Positions 1 to 8,165 of a stretch of 44,324 nt of DNA are shown piece by piece. The DNA lies in the NCBI GenBank assembly GCA_023701285.1, contig JAMPXH010000023.1:1-44324 (forward strand), read 5' to 3'. The notes beneath the pieces were generated by a model. That model worked only from the letters and a program-made list of their open reading frames with translations. It was not told the DNA's origin and made no database searches. How positions within the stretch are numbered: position 1 is the first letter of the stretch; the number at the start of each line of letters is the position of its first letter. The position numbers were made by a program, and so were the translations under genes. This stretch comes from Candidatus Didemnitutus sp. Its GTDB lineage: Bacteria; Verrucomicrobiota; Verrucomicrobiia; Opitutales; Opitutaceae.

Positions 1-20
1 CTCGCTAAAACCCCTCCCCA

Positions 21-56
21 GGGCCGTCTCCTTCACCGGAGGCGGCCCTTCTTTTT
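21..56 (+). terminator. Intrinsic terminator of a gene left of the window
   Basis: An 11-bp stem (21-31 with 38-48, one G-T pair) with a six-base loop is followed by TTCTTTTT. The T-run lies on the right, so it terminates plus-strand transcription entering from the left edge. The minus-strand gene ending at 66 has no matching T-run here. Confidence 0.75.
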
Positions 57-65
57 GGGCGGCGC

Positions 66-983
66 TCAGTCCTTCGGCTCGGGCGCGGGCGGCGGCGTAT
101 CGCGCGGCACGTTTTCCTCGACCACGCGGAGCTCGCCGATCGAGACGTCGGCGCGGCGGTTGACGAAGCGCACGCGGCCCGCCGTGGTTTCGCCGAAATA
201 CGGCGCGGCCTTGGCCAGCATGGCATCGGCGATCTCGGAGAATTTGCGCCCGTCGCGGCGCGACATGGAGATGAAGGTCGTCCACACGCGCTTCGAGTGG
301 TGGCGGTTTTTCAACAGGTCGTGGTAGTCGAAGGCGTCGACCACGATGAGGAAGTAGTCGCCCGTCGCGCGCTCGCCGTCGTCGCTGTCGAGCTGGTCGG
401 ACGGCGCGTCCGTGCCGCCGCCTTCGCCCGCGAGGGCGGCCTCGCCGAGGGCGAAATCGTCGCCGCCGGCGCGTTGCTCCCATTGCGTGACGGCGGTGAG
501 GCCGACGCTGCGCGTGCCGGCGCGCGGCACGAGGCCGTGCAGCCAGGTGAGGTCGGTGGTGCGGATCACCGGGTCGCGCCAGCGGGCGGGGCCGTAGCTG
601 ACGCGGAGGATGAGGGAGAGTTTGTCGGGCTCGGGCACGCGGCCCTGGGCGTTGACGGCCGACACGAGACCCTTGCCGGCGAGCACGGGCTCGAGGCGGC
701 GGCAGAGGTCCTCGAATTTCACGTCGGTCGACGCGATCTCGCCGCGCGTGAACAGGTAGCGTTGCGGCGTGGCCGGCGGAGTGAACGCGGGCGGCGCGGG
801 GTCTTCCTGGTCCTGGCGCTGATTCACGGCGCGCTGGATCTCCACGCGGGACGAGCGGGCGTAGTTGGCGGAGGAGATGGTGATCTCCTCCGCTTCGCGG
901 CGCGGGGCGGCGGTGACGGTGGCGGTGCTGGCGAGCAGGCAGGCGAGGGCGAGGAGCGGAAACGGATGCACGCGGCGGAGCAT
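66..983 (-). CDS. Secreted protein of unknown function
   Basis: A 305-residue protein opening with a clear Sec signal peptide (arginines, then a Leu/Ala-rich core ending near VTAA). No family is recognised. The middle carries a proline-rich stretch (PAPPAFTPPATP) and an acidic, glycine-rich stretch (GEGGGTDAPSDQLDSDDGE), and the C-terminus ends in another proline-rich tail. The regular alternation of hydrophobic residues in YFLIVVDAFDYHDLL and VWTTFISMSRRDG suggests beta structure. It is divergent from the exonuclease gene, with a short shared promoter region of about 130 bp. It is probably periplasmic or surface-exposed. The start is the first ATG in frame and gives an uninterrupted signal peptide. 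Confidence 0.75.
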   Translation of the reverse strand: MLRRVHPFPLLALACLLASTATVTAAPRREAEEITISSANYARSSRVEIQRAVNQRQDQEDPAPPAFTPPATPQRYLFTRGEIASTDVKFEDLCRRLEPVLAGKGLVSAVNAQGRVPEPDKLSLILRVSYGPARWRDPVIRTTDLTWLHGLVPRAGTRSVGLTAVTQWEQRAGGDDFALGEAALAGEGGGTDAPSDQLDSDDGERATGDYFLIVVDAFDYHDLLKNRHHSKRVWTTFISMSRRDGRKFSEIADAMLAKAAPYFGETTAGRVRFVNRRADVSIGELRVVEENVPRDTPPPAPEPKD

Positions 984-1115
984 GACGGGTTTCTAGCAAC
1001 ATTACGGGCCGGCTGACGAGGCGCGCGCGTGGCGTATCTTTACGCCGGACGGCGGCGCGGATGCGGCGAGAAAACCCCTTGCCGCGGCCGCGGCTTTGCG
1101 GCGGATTCAGCGGCC

Positions 1116-1871
1116 ATGAAACTCCTCTCGTGGAACGTCAACGGCGTGCGCGCCGCGCTCGGCAAGGGCCTGCTCGACTGGATGGCGGCGGCGCGCGCCG
1201 ACGTCATCTGCCTCCAGGAGGTGAAGGCCACGCCCGGCGACGTGCAAGGAGTCGCCTGGCCGAAGGGCTACGAGATGATCTGGAACGCCGCGGAGAAAAA
1301 GGGCTACAGCGGCACGGCGCTCTTCACGAAGCGTGCGCCGCTGAGCGTCACGCTCGGGCTCGGCTCGCCCGCGCACGACGCCGAGGGCCGGGCGATCACG
1401 GCGGAGTTCGAGGATTGCCACGTGGTGGGCGTCTATGTGCCGAACGCGCAGCCGGAGCTCGCGCGCCTCGCGTTCCGCCAGGCTTGGGACCGCGCGCTGC
1501 TCGCGCATGTGCGCCAGCTGGAGAAGAAGAAACCGGTGCTCTTCTGCGGCGACCTCAACGTCGCGCACGAGGAGATCGACCTCGCGCGGCCGAAGGAGAA
1601 CGTGGGCAACCCCGGTTTTTCCGACGAGGAGCGCGCCGGCTTCCGCGATTACCTCGCGGCGGGTTTCGTGGATACGTTCCGGCATTTCCAACCGGGCGGC
1701 GGGCATTACTCGTGGTGGACCTACCGCGCCAACGCCCGCGCCAACAACGTGGGCTGGCGCATCGACTACGTGATGGCCTCCGCCGCGCTTCGCCCGCGCC
1801 TCAAGCGCGCCTGGATCGAGGCGGACGTGCACGGCAGCGATCACTGCCCGGTGGGCGTGGAGTTGAAATGA
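1116..1871 (+). CDS. xth: Exodeoxyribonuclease III (AP endonuclease, Xth family)
   Basis: A 251-residue member of the endonuclease/exonuclease/phosphatase fold, which cleaves DNA at abasic sites and removes 3' blocking groups in base-excision repair. The family motifs are present in order: LSWNVNGVRA at the N-terminus, the metal-binding glutamate in CLQEVKA, the GDLNVAHEEIDLARPK catalytic block, the RIDYVMAS segment and the terminal GSDHCPVGVEL histidine motif. The length matches the usual 250-270. A GTG 87 bases upstream would add a low-complexity arginine-rich tail, so I chose the ATG whose product begins MKLLSWNVNG. Its stop codon overlaps the ATG of the SET-domain gene (ATGA), implying translational coupling. 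Confidence 0.93.
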   Translation: MKLLSWNVNGVRAALGKGLLDWMAAARADVICLQEVKATPGDVQGVAWPKGYEMIWNAAEKKGYSGTALFTKRAPLSVTLGLGSPAHDAEGRAITAEFEDCHVVGVYVPNAQPELARLAFRQAWDRALLAHVRQLEKKKPVLFCGDLNVAHEEIDLARPKENVGNPGFSDEERAGFRDYLAAGFVDTFRHFQPGGGHYSWWTYRANARANNVGWRIDYVMASAALRPRLKRAWIEADVHGSDHCPVGVELK

Positions 1872-2404
1872 AGGCGCGGACAGGCGGGAAAAAACGCCGG
1901 GCGCGACTTCCGGCGAATCTCCGGTTGGCCCGCTCCGGCGTGCACGGCTACGGGATCTTCGCGCGCGACTTCATCCCGAAGGGCGAGCGCGTCATCGAGT
2001 ATGTCGGCGAGCGCATCACGAAGGCTGAGGCGCTGCGGCGCGACGAGGCCCGGCTGGCGCGGCTCGCCGCGGGAGGCGACGGCTGCGTGTATGTCTTCAT
2101 CCTCAATCAGCGCCACGACATCGACGGTCGTGTGCCGTGGAATCCCGCGCGGCGCATCAACCATTCCTGCGCGCCGAACTGCGAGTCGGAGGTGGGCCGC
2201 GGTCGCATCTGGATCGTGGCGCGGCGCGACATCGCGCCCGGCGAGGAGCTGACCTACGATTACGGTTTCGCCTACGCGGAGGCGCGCAACCACCCGTGCC
2301 GTTGCGGCGCGGCGGAGTGCGCCGGCTACATCGTCAGCTCCTCCCAACGCTGGCGCGTGCGGCGTTGGCGGTCTGATGCCGGCCACACTGCGTCGCACGG
2401 GTAG
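1868..2404 (+). CDS. SET-domain protein-lysine methyltransferase
   Basis: A 178-residue protein that is almost only a SET domain. SET enzymes transfer methyl groups from S-adenosylmethionine to protein lysines. Visible motifs are the N-terminal SGVHGYGIFA (cofactor loop), the RRINHSCAPNCES pseudoknot, the GEELTYDYGF segment with the catalytic tyrosine, and a post-SET zinc-binding cluster CRCGAAECAGYI. A lysine/arginine-rich head (KARTGGKKRRARL) precedes the domain. It overlaps xth by four bases, so the two are co-translated. The target is unknown. The last few residues (HTASHG) and the stop codon fall in a REP-like palindrome, so the C-terminal tail may have been altered by the repeat. Confidence 0.88.
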   Translation: MKARTGGKKRRARLPANLRLARSGVHGYGIFARDFIPKGERVIEYVGERITKAEALRRDEARLARLAAGGDGCVYVFILNQRHDIDGRVPWNPARRINHSCAPNCESEVGRGRIWIVARRDIAPGEELTYDYGFAYAEARNHPCRCGAAECAGYIVSSSQRWRVRRWRSDAGHTASHG

Positions 2405-2464
2405 GGCGGTGTAGAACTGTCAGCTCCGTCGCGTGCGTGGCGGTCGGGACGACCGCCGCTACCC
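2399..2464. repeat. REP-like palindromic element
   Basis: The core GGCGGTC-GGGAC-GACCGCC (2439-2457) is enclosed by a wider inverted pair GGGTAG (2399-2404) and CTACCC (2459-2464). A 28-base stretch here recurs in inverse orientation at 3700-3727, and the GGTCGGGAC core recurs at 12037-12044. The element covers the stop codon of the SET gene. Confidence 0.7.
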
Positions 2465-2506
2465 GTGGCGCGTGCGGCGGGGAAAAATTATGTGGCGCTC
2501 ACTCGC

Positions 2507-2998
2507 TCACGGAGCGGTGAAGGCGGCGGCGGCTTCCTTCTTTGCGACGAAGCGGATCGCGGTGATCGCGTCGTGGCCGTCGAGGAGCAGCACCGTGAGG
2601 TGGTTTTCCTTCTGCGGATAACGCGCGAGGAACTCCTCCGCGTCGGCCAGCAGGATGCGGTGCGGGTAGCGGCGCATCTTCGGCATGGCGAAGGTGCGGG
2701 CGATGCCGGGCATGCCGTGGATGTTGGCGATGAAGAGCGTGTCGTTCCGCGCGAGATAATCGGCGGGCTGCTTCTCGAGGAAGGCGTTGGCGGCCTTGCC
2801 GGTGTCCATCTCGAAGGACACGACGACGCGGCGCGCGCCGCCGGTGTAGCGGAAGGGCTTGTCGTGCTGATCCTTCGTTTCGAAGGCGGCGAAGGCGGCG
2901 CCGACGGCGTAGGGTGGCGCGTCCGCGGCGCGAAGCGCGGGTGTCGCCAGGGCGAAGCAGCAGCAGGCGAGCAGGGCGAGGCGGAGCGTGAAAGTCAT
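2507..2998 (-). CDS. Secreted thioredoxin-fold-like protein
   Basis: A 163-residue protein with a signal peptide (MTFTLRLALLACCCFALATPALRA). The mature part starts with FAAFETKDQHDKPF, which resembles the opening strand of redoxin/AhpC-type thioredoxin folds (F-x-L-x-DQ-x-G-K-x-F), followed by the strand RRVVVSFEMD. There is no cysteine after the signal peptide, so it would not be a redox enzyme. An ATG three codons upstream is an alternative start. It is isolated between two REP-like elements and divergent from the CinA-like gene. The fold assignment is from pattern only. Confidence 0.6.
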   Translation of the reverse strand: MTFTLRLALLACCCFALATPALRAADAPPYAVGAAFAAFETKDQHDKPFRYTGGARRVVVSFEMDTGKAANAFLEKQPADYLARNDTLFIANIHGMPGIARTFAMPKMRRYPHRILLADAEEFLARYPQKENHLTVLLLDGHDAITAIRFVAKKEAAAAFTAP

Positions 2999-3103
2999 GT
3001 GCGCCATCCTGTCGGTTCCGGCGGGCAAGACAAAGGGATTTCCGGTGGTCGGGCGCGGCCGGGTTTGCTTGCGACTTCGGCGGAGCTGCGCAGGGTGGCG
3101 GGC

Positions 3104-3673
3104 ATGACAGCCGCGCTTGAACTCAAAAAACTCATGCAGCGTCCCCCGCTGTGCTCCATCGCCGTCGCCGAGAGTGTGACCGGCGGTCACCTGCAGGCGA
3201 TGCTTACCTCGGTGTCGGGCGCCTCGGAATATTTCCTGGGCGGAGTGACGGCCTACTCGCTCGATGAAAAGGCCCGCATCCTCGGCGTGACCCGCGCGCC
3301 TGCGCGCCGGGTCAACTGTGTGTCGCAACAGGTCGCGGTGGAGATGGCGCTGGGCGTCGGCCGGCTCTTCGAGTCGGACCTCGCCGTGGCGACCACGGGT
3401 TACGCGGAGCCTTCGCCGGCGAACGGCGTGAAGGTGCCGATGGCGTGGTGGGCGATCTGCCACCGGCAGGGCGGCGGCAGTGCGGTGGTGATCTCCGGCT
3501 ATGTCGAGGTGCGCGGCGAGAAGCGCACCTCCGTGCAGCATCGCGTGGCCGAGACCGTCCTGCAGGAACTCGTGAAATATGTGCGCGAGCTCCACGGCCA
3601 GCGCCGGCAGCGCGCGAAGAAGCGCAAGGCCAAGGTGAAGACCAAAGCCAAAACGAAGGCCAAGGCTTCCTGA
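3104..3673 (+). CDS. CinA C-terminal-domain protein (PncC-like nicotinamide-nucleotide amidohydrolase)
   Basis: A 189-residue stand-alone CinA-C domain. The family deamidates NMN to nicotinic acid mononucleotide in pyridine-nucleotide salvage. The nucleophile motif is kept as AESVTGG (usually AESCTGG), followed by GASEYFLGGVTAYS, and ILGV and VSQQVAVEMALG match the later helices. The usual GIAGPxG motif is replaced by GYAEPSPANG, a departure near the active site. The last 30 or so residues are a Lys/Ala/Thr repeat tail (KVKTKAKTKAKAS) that the enzyme family does not need and that could bind nucleic acid. The start is the ATG at the head of the domain; no strong ribosome-binding site is seen. 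Confidence 0.8.
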   Translation: MTAALELKKLMQRPPLCSIAVAESVTGGHLQAMLTSVSGASEYFLGGVTAYSLDEKARILGVTRAPARRVNCVSQQVAVEMALGVGRLFESDLAVATTGYAEPSPANGVKVPMAWWAICHRQGGGSAVVISGYVEVRGEKRTSVQHRVAETVLQELVKYVRELHGQRRQRAKKRKAKVKTKAKTKAKAS

Positions 3674-3699
3674 GTTTCACGTGAGCGGCGCCACGAAAA

Positions 3700-3727
3700 G
3701 GTAGCGGCGGTCGTCCCGACCGCCACG
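3700..3727. repeat. REP-like palindromic element (inverse copy)
   Basis: GGCGGTC (3706-3712), GTCCC, GACCGCC (3718-3724), preceded by GGTAGC. It is the exact inverse complement of 2436-2463. It lies just after the CinA-like gene, so the copies at 2.4 and 3.7 kb bracket a block of two divergent genes. Confidence 0.7.
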
Positions 3728-3824
3728 AACGCGATGCCGCCGTGCACAACGGCCGCGCCGTGTTGGGATAAACGGCTGCGACCAGACGCCGCCATGCGCG
3801 CCCACGGCTTCCTTTCCGCGCATG

Positions 3825-3850
3825 AAAAAACCCGCCGCGAATGCGGCGGG
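3825..3850 (-). terminator. Intrinsic terminator of the SYLF gene
   Basis: Perfect 8-bp stem CCCGCCGC/GCGGCGGG (3831-3838, 3843-3850), loop GAAT, with AAAAAA at 3825-3830 on the plus strand, which is a U-run after the stem on the minus transcript. Confidence 0.85.
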
Positions 3851-3890
3851 TCGGTTGGGCGGACGCGATCGCGCGGCGCCGCGGTGACGC

Positions 3891-4583
3891 TTACTGGTTC
3901 GAGAGGCGCGTCACGTAGTCCATGAGGAAACGGGTCTCCTCCGGCGGCGTGACCCAGTCGCTGAAGAGCAGCTCGGGCGTGCGGTGCTTGGTGCCGTAGA
4001 AGAGGCGGTTGGCCTCCTCGTTGGGTTGCATGAAGCCGGTCTTCACGGCCGCGCCGAGGTAGTAGCCTTCCTGGAGCGTGTAGACGAGGACGTTGGCGCC
4101 ATCGACGATGTGCTTGCTGACCGCCTCGCGCTCGGCGGTGCGGATGCCGGCCTGCGCCTTGGCCTCGGCGCCGAAGTTGAAACGGCTGTTGAGGAGGAGG
4201 CGGGTGCTGGTCTCGTCCATGAGGAGGAGGACGTTGTTGATCGACTTCACGCCGGCCTGGAGGCCAAAGGAGGCCTCGCCGGAGCGGAGGAACACCGGCA
4301 GCGACCACTTGCCGTTCGGGCGGCGGACCATGGCGACAGCGTAGCCGTCCTTGATGCCGAAGAGGAAACCGGCCTGCACCTGGTTGACGATGACGATGCC
4401 CTGCGCGCGGCGGAAGATGTCGGCCGGGATGGCGGTCTTGGTGCTGGACTGGAGGTCCTGCAGGATGGCCTCGCAGGTATCGAGGCGCTCGATGAGCGTC
4501 GAGCGCTTCAACTCGGCGGCATGGCCCGGGAGGGCCGCGACCAAGGCGGCGAGGAGGAGAAAGGCGTTGAGAAACTTCTTCAT
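3891..4583 (-). CDS. SYLF-domain (Ysc84 family) lipid-binding protein
   Basis: A 230-residue exported protein. Residues 1-23 form a signal peptide (MKKFLNAFLLLAALVAALPGHA). The rest is a SYLF domain: IPADIFRRAQGIVIVNQVQAGFLFGIKDGYAVAMVRR, then GKWSLPVFLRSGEASFGLQAGVKSI and the LLMDETS segment. SYLF domains bind phosphoinositides in eukaryotes; bacterial members are periplasmic and their role is poorly defined. The length is typical. The start is the ATG that opens the signal peptide. It is followed by a strong terminator, so it is the last gene of its unit. The zincin gene lies upstream on the same strand, about 110 bp away. Confidence 0.88.
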   Translation of the reverse strand: MKKFLNAFLLLAALVAALPGHAAELKRSTLIERLDTCEAILQDLQSSTKTAIPADIFRRAQGIVIVNQVQAGFLFGIKDGYAVAMVRRPNGKWSLPVFLRSGEASFGLQAGVKSINNVLLLMDETSTRLLLNSRFNFGAEAKAQAGIRTAEREAVSKHIVDGANVLVYTLQEGYYLGAAVKTGFMQPNEEANRLFYGTKHRTPELLFSDWVTPPEETRFLMDYVTRLSNQ

Positions 4584-4695
4584 GTGATCGGGCTGGGACG
4601 GCAAAGCGGCTCCAGGGAGCCGGTTAAGGGACGGAATAAACAGAATCGGACAGGGAATGAAAGCGAAGATTGGAGAGTGTTCCCCGGGGCGGGCG

Positions 4696-5067
4696 CTATT
4701 CCAGCCCCCGGCGGGCGACCTCCTCCTCGTCCCAGCCCAGATAGTGCCCCAGCTCATGCAAATAGGTGAGGCGCACCTCCTCGCGGAAGATTTCCTCATC
4801 CTCCTCCGCAAAATCCCAGATATTCTCCAGGAAGAGCAGGATCTGGGGCGGGAGCGGCTGTTGGTCGCCCAGCTCGCCCCCGTGCTCGTGGCCGACGAAC
4901 AGGCCCAGGATATCCGGCTCCCAGCCCTCGGCGAGGATCGCGTCGTTGGGGAAGGGCTCGAAGCACACCGGCACGCCGTCGGCCACGGCGCGCACCTCGG
5001 CCGGCAGGCGCCGGCGCGCGGCGTCCACGGCGGTCTGGGCCAGGCGGCTGAGTCGGGCAAAAGTCAC
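4696..5067 (-). CDS. Small zincin metallopeptidase-like protein (PF06262 type)
   Basis: A 123-residue protein with the zinc-binding motif HELGHYLGWDEEE close to the C-terminus, as in the minimal zincin family PF06262, whose members are cytoplasmic and about 110-140 residues long. The two histidines and the glutamate of HExxH are present, with Gly-x-Asp in the expected third-ligand region. There is no signal peptide. The reading frame stays open far upstream, but that part is the antisense shadow of the flavoprotein and transporter genes. I chose the GTG that gives the family's usual length; no ATG suits. Substrate unknown. Confidence 0.8.
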   Translation of the reverse strand: MTFARLSRLAQTAVDAARRRLPAEVRAVADGVPVCFEPFPNDAILAEGWEPDILGLFVGHEHGGELGDQQPLPPQILLFLENIWDFAEEDEEIFREEVRLTYLHELGHYLGWDEEEVARRGLE

Positions 5068-5251
5068 CGCCCCAGCCAACCGCCTTGTCCGGGCGCCCGC
5101 AACTCCCGTCTGCCCGCCCGGCGCGCGCACGACGATGGAGCCGGCCGGCCGGTTACGGCGCCGCGCGATTTTTTGTCGGCGAAAATCGGCGTGTCCCTGA
5201 AACGCGTCCGGGCTCCGCGCGTCACAGTCCCCCGTAACAACGATCCCATCC

Positions 5252-5686
5252 ATGAAGACCAACCGATCCCTCCTGATTCTCGCGGTCGCTTTCGCCGCCG
5301 CTTGCTTCGTCCCCGCCACCCAAGCCCAGCCCGAGGGCAAGCCCCGCCGCGAACGTCCGCCCCAAGGTGAGCGCGCCGACGCGATGCGCGAGCACATGGC
5401 CAAGGCGCTCAATCTCACCGCCGAGCAGCAGAGCCAGATCAAGGCCATCCACGAGAAGGAGCGCGAGCAGCGCCAGGCCATCATGGCCGAGGCCGGCGAG
5501 GATCGCGCCCAGGTGCGCGAGAAGGTGAAGGCGCTCCGCGAGGCGACCATCCAACAGGTCGACGCCGTGCTCACGCCCGAACAGCAGGTCAAGGCCCGCG
5601 AGATGCGCGAGAAGGGCAAGGAGAAGATGCAGGGCCGCGCCGAAAAGATGAAGGAGCGCAAACAGCGCAAGCAGACCGAGAACTGA
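5252..5686 (+). CDS. Exported LTXXQ/Spy-like protein
   Basis: A 144-residue periplasmic protein with a signal peptide (ends near ATQAQ) followed by a highly charged, fully helical region. It carries two LTxxQ-type motifs, LNLTAEQQSQIKAI and VLTPEQQVKAREM, as in CpxP/Spy and zinc-resistance-associated proteins, which are cradle-shaped chaperones or metal/stress sensors. The last 30 residues are almost entirely Lys, Arg, Glu and Met. It has its own strong terminator downstream, so it is likely a single-gene unit. A specific role in metal or envelope stress is inferred from family only. Confidence 0.8.
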   Translation: MKTNRSLLILAVAFAAACFVPATQAQPEGKPRRERPPQGERADAMREHMAKALNLTAEQQSQIKAIHEKEREQRQAIMAEAGEDRAQVREKVKALREATIQQVDAVLTPEQQVKAREMREKGKEKMQGRAEKMKERKQRKQTEN

Positions 5687-5730
5687 TCTCGGAACCAATT
5701 TTCAGCCCGGCAAGGGTTGAGAGTGTGCAA

Positions 5731-5771
5731 TGCGCCGCGGTCCAGGGGTGGGCCGCGGCGCAATCTTTTTT
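5731..5771 (+). terminator. Intrinsic terminator
   Basis: Perfect 10-bp stem TGCGCCGCGG/CCGCGGCGCA (5731-5740, 5753-5762) followed by ATC and six T residues (5766-5771). It ends transcription of the LTXXQ gene. Confidence 0.88.
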
Positions 5772-5847
5772 GCCTCCGGATGTCCGGTCGCGGCGCGCGG
5801 ACTTTTCGCCGTGGACAGGCGGGGCGCGCGGCGCACGCTGACGCCGC

Positions 5848-7110
5848 ATGAGTGAGCGGCACATCGGCGTCGTGGGCGGGGGCGCGGCGGGCTTCTTCGG
5901 CGCCATCGCGTGCGCCGAGGCGGACCCGGCGTGCCGCGTGACGCTCTACGAGGCCACGGCGCACCCGCTCGCCAAGGTGCGCGTCTCGGGCGGCGGCCGC
6001 TGCAACGTCACGCACGCCTGCTTCGAGCCGCGCGAGCTGGCCCGGCGCTACCCGCGCGGCGGCCGCGAGCTCACCGGGGCCTTCTCGCGCTTCCAACCGC
6101 GCGACACCATCGCGTGGTTCGAGGCGCGCGGGGTGAGGCTGAAGGTCGAGGAGGACGGGCGCATGTTTCCCGACACCGACGACTCGCGCACGATCGTCGA
6201 CTGCCTCATGGCCGCGGCGCGGAAAGCCGGCGTCGAGCTGCGCACTTCGTGCGGTGTGAAGGGCGCGGTCCGCGCGCCGGAGTCGGGTTTCCGACTCACG
6301 CTGACGAACGGCGAGACCGTGGGCGTCTCGCGCCTGCTGCTGGCCACCGGCGGCAACAAGAGCAACGCCGGCTTCGAGATCGCGCGCGCCTGCGGGCACA
6401 CGATCGAGCCGCCGGTGCCGTCGCTTTTCACGTTCCACATCGACGACCCGCGGTTGAAGGACCTCGCCGGCGTCTCGGTGGAAGACGCGGCGACGGCGGC
6501 GGCCGGCACGCCGTTGAAGGAGCGCGGGCCGCTGCTCGTGACGCATTGGGGTCTGAGCGGGCCGGCGGTGTTGAAGTTGTCCGCCTGGGGCGCACGGGCG
6601 CTGGCGGAGCGCGATTACCGTTTCATCCTGCGCGTGAACTGGGCCCCGCGTTTCAACGCCGAGACGGCGCGCGCCGAGCTCGAACGCGCGCGCACCGCCG
6701 AGCCGCGCAAGCAGCTCACGACGTGGTGCCCGCTTGGCGTGCCGCTCCGGCTCTGGGAGCGGTTGGTCGTCGCGGCCGGGCTGGCGCCGACGGCGACGTG
6801 GACCGGCGCGGGCAACGCCGCGTTGCGTGCGCTGGCGGCGCAGGTGACGGAGGCGGAGTTCGCGGTGCAGGGCAAAAGCCTGTTCAAGGACGAGTTCGTG
6901 ACCTGCGGCGGCGTGCGCCTGAGCGAGGTGGATTTCCGCACGATGCAGAGCCGGCTCGTGCCGGGCCTGCATTTCGCGGGCGAGATGCTCGATGTCGACG
7001 GCATCACGGGCGGTTTCAACTTCCAGGCCGCGTGGACCACGGGCTGGCTCGCGGGCCGGGCGATGGCGGCGGACGGTCGCGCCGGGGCGGACGACACACT
7101 GCGCGGTTGA
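5848..7110 (+). CDS. NAD(P)/FAD-dependent oxidoreductase, HI0933/BaiN family
   Basis: A 420-residue flavoprotein. The dinucleotide-binding motif GVVGGGAAGFFGAI is at the N-terminus, then the family signature KVRVSGGGRCNVTHA, a second nucleotide motif LLLATGGNKSN, and the C-terminal block GGVRLSEVDFRTMQS...GLHFAGEMLDVDGITGGFNFQ, which closes the FAD site. HI0933-type proteins are soluble oxidoreductases; characterised relatives reduce unsaturated steroid or bile-acid rings, but the substrate in most bacteria is unknown. Length and motif order are complete. The next gene follows after 45 bp on the same strand, so they may share a transcript. Confidence 0.9.
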   Translation: MSERHIGVVGGGAAGFFGAIACAEADPACRVTLYEATAHPLAKVRVSGGGRCNVTHACFEPRELARRYPRGGRELTGAFSRFQPRDTIAWFEARGVRLKVEEDGRMFPDTDDSRTIVDCLMAAARKAGVELRTSCGVKGAVRAPESGFRLTLTNGETVGVSRLLLATGGNKSNAGFEIARACGHTIEPPVPSLFTFHIDDPRLKDLAGVSVEDAATAAAGTPLKERGPLLVTHWGLSGPAVLKLSAWGARALAERDYRFILRVNWAPRFNAETARAELERARTAEPRKQLTTWCPLGVPLRLWERLVVAAGLAPTATWTGAGNAALRALAAQVTEAEFAVQGKSLFKDEFVTCGGVRLSEVDFRTMQSRLVPGLHFAGEMLDVDGITGGFNFQAAWTTGWLAGRAMAADGRAGADDTLRG

Positions 7111-7155
7111 ATTCCCGCGGCCGCGCCGCTGTCTTCGGGCTGCGTTTCCCTTCCC

Positions 7156-8103
7156 TTGACCTCCTACGTCCAACTTTTCGCCACGGTGCTGCCGGTGTTT
7201 CTGGTGGTGGTGCTCGGCGTGCTGTTGCGGCGACACGGGTGGGTGAAGGAGGAGGCGGAGGAGAGCCTGTTCAACTTCGTCATCAAGGTCGCGACGCCGT
7301 GCCTGATCTTCGATTCGGTGGCGACCAACGCCGCCCTGCGCGAGCCGGGCAACCTGCTGCTCGCGCCGCTGGCGGGCTTCGGGCTGACGTTGCTGAGCAT
7401 CGGTCTCGCCTACGTCGTGGCGCGCGGGCTCGGGTTGCACGTGGGCACGGGGTTGCGGACCTTCGCGCTGACGGTGGGCATCGCGAATTACGGCTACCTG
7501 CCGCTGCCGATCTCGGACGCGATGTTCGGCGTGGAGGCGCGCGGCGTGCTGCTGGTGCACAACGTCGGCGTGGAGGCCGCGATCTGGACGGGCGGCATCC
7601 TCGTCGTCTCCGGCCTGTCGCCGCGCGAGGGTTGGCGGAAGCTGCTCAACGTGCCGTTGTTCTCGCTGCTCTTCGCGCTGGCAATGAACCTCACCGGGCT
7701 CGCGCCGCTGGTGCCGGCCCCGATCCTCGCCGCGGTGAAATGGATCGGCGCCACCATGATTCCGCTCGGGCTCGTGATGACAGGCGTCAGCATCCAGCCG
7801 CATCTCGGCGACCCGGGGAAGTTGTTCAGCCCGCGCATCAGCCTCGGCGCCTGCCTGGTGCGGTTGCTCGTGCTGCCGGTGACGTTCCTCGTGGTGGCGA
7901 AGTTCGCGCCGTTCACGCCGGAGCTGAAGCGTGTGATCGTGCTGCAAGCCGCGATGCCGACGGCCGTCATCTCGATCATCATCGCGCGCGTCTACGGCGG
8001 CCAGCCGCTCACGGCGGTGCAGATCGTGCTCGTGACGACGACGCTGGCGCTGTTCACCATCCCGGCGTGGATCCAGTTCGGATTGCGCTGGCTCGGCGTG
8101 TGA
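7156..8103 (+). CDS. AEC-family (auxin efflux carrier-type) transporter
   Basis: A 315-residue inner-membrane protein with about ten hydrophobic segments in two five-helix halves, as in AEC permeases. Bacterial members move malonate, malate or other small carboxylates. The opening YVQLFATVLPVFLVVVLGVLLRRHGW, the NFVIKVATPCLIF stretch in helix 2 and the C-terminal LQAAMPTAVISIIIARVYGG are typical. The start is a TTG at 7156; no ATG or GTG near it preserves the first helix, and there is no clear ribosome-binding site. Substrate unknown. Confidence 0.85.
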   Translation: MTSYVQLFATVLPVFLVVVLGVLLRRHGWVKEEAEESLFNFVIKVATPCLIFDSVATNAALREPGNLLLAPLAGFGLTLLSIGLAYVVARGLGLHVGTGLRTFALTVGIANYGYLPLPISDAMFGVEARGVLLVHNVGVEAAIWTGGILVVSGLSPREGWRKLLNVPLFSLLFALAMNLTGLAPLVPAPILAAVKWIGATMIPLGLVMTGVSIQPHLGDPGKLFSPRISLGACLVRLLVLPVTFLVVAKFAPFTPELKRVIVLQAAMPTAVISIIIARVYGGQPLTAVQIVLVTTTLALFTIPAWIQFGLRWLGV

Positions 8104-8165
8104 GCGGGGCGGGGTGCCGGCATCAGCCGGATTGACGGCGCGGGCCGGCCCTGCTGGCTGGAGGC

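Noticed and set aside
4696-7947. A 1,083-codon open frame on the minus strand
   Set aside because: Only its last 123 codons match a protein family. The rest is His/Arg/Glu-rich antisense of the HI0933 and AEC genes, a normal effect of high G+C.
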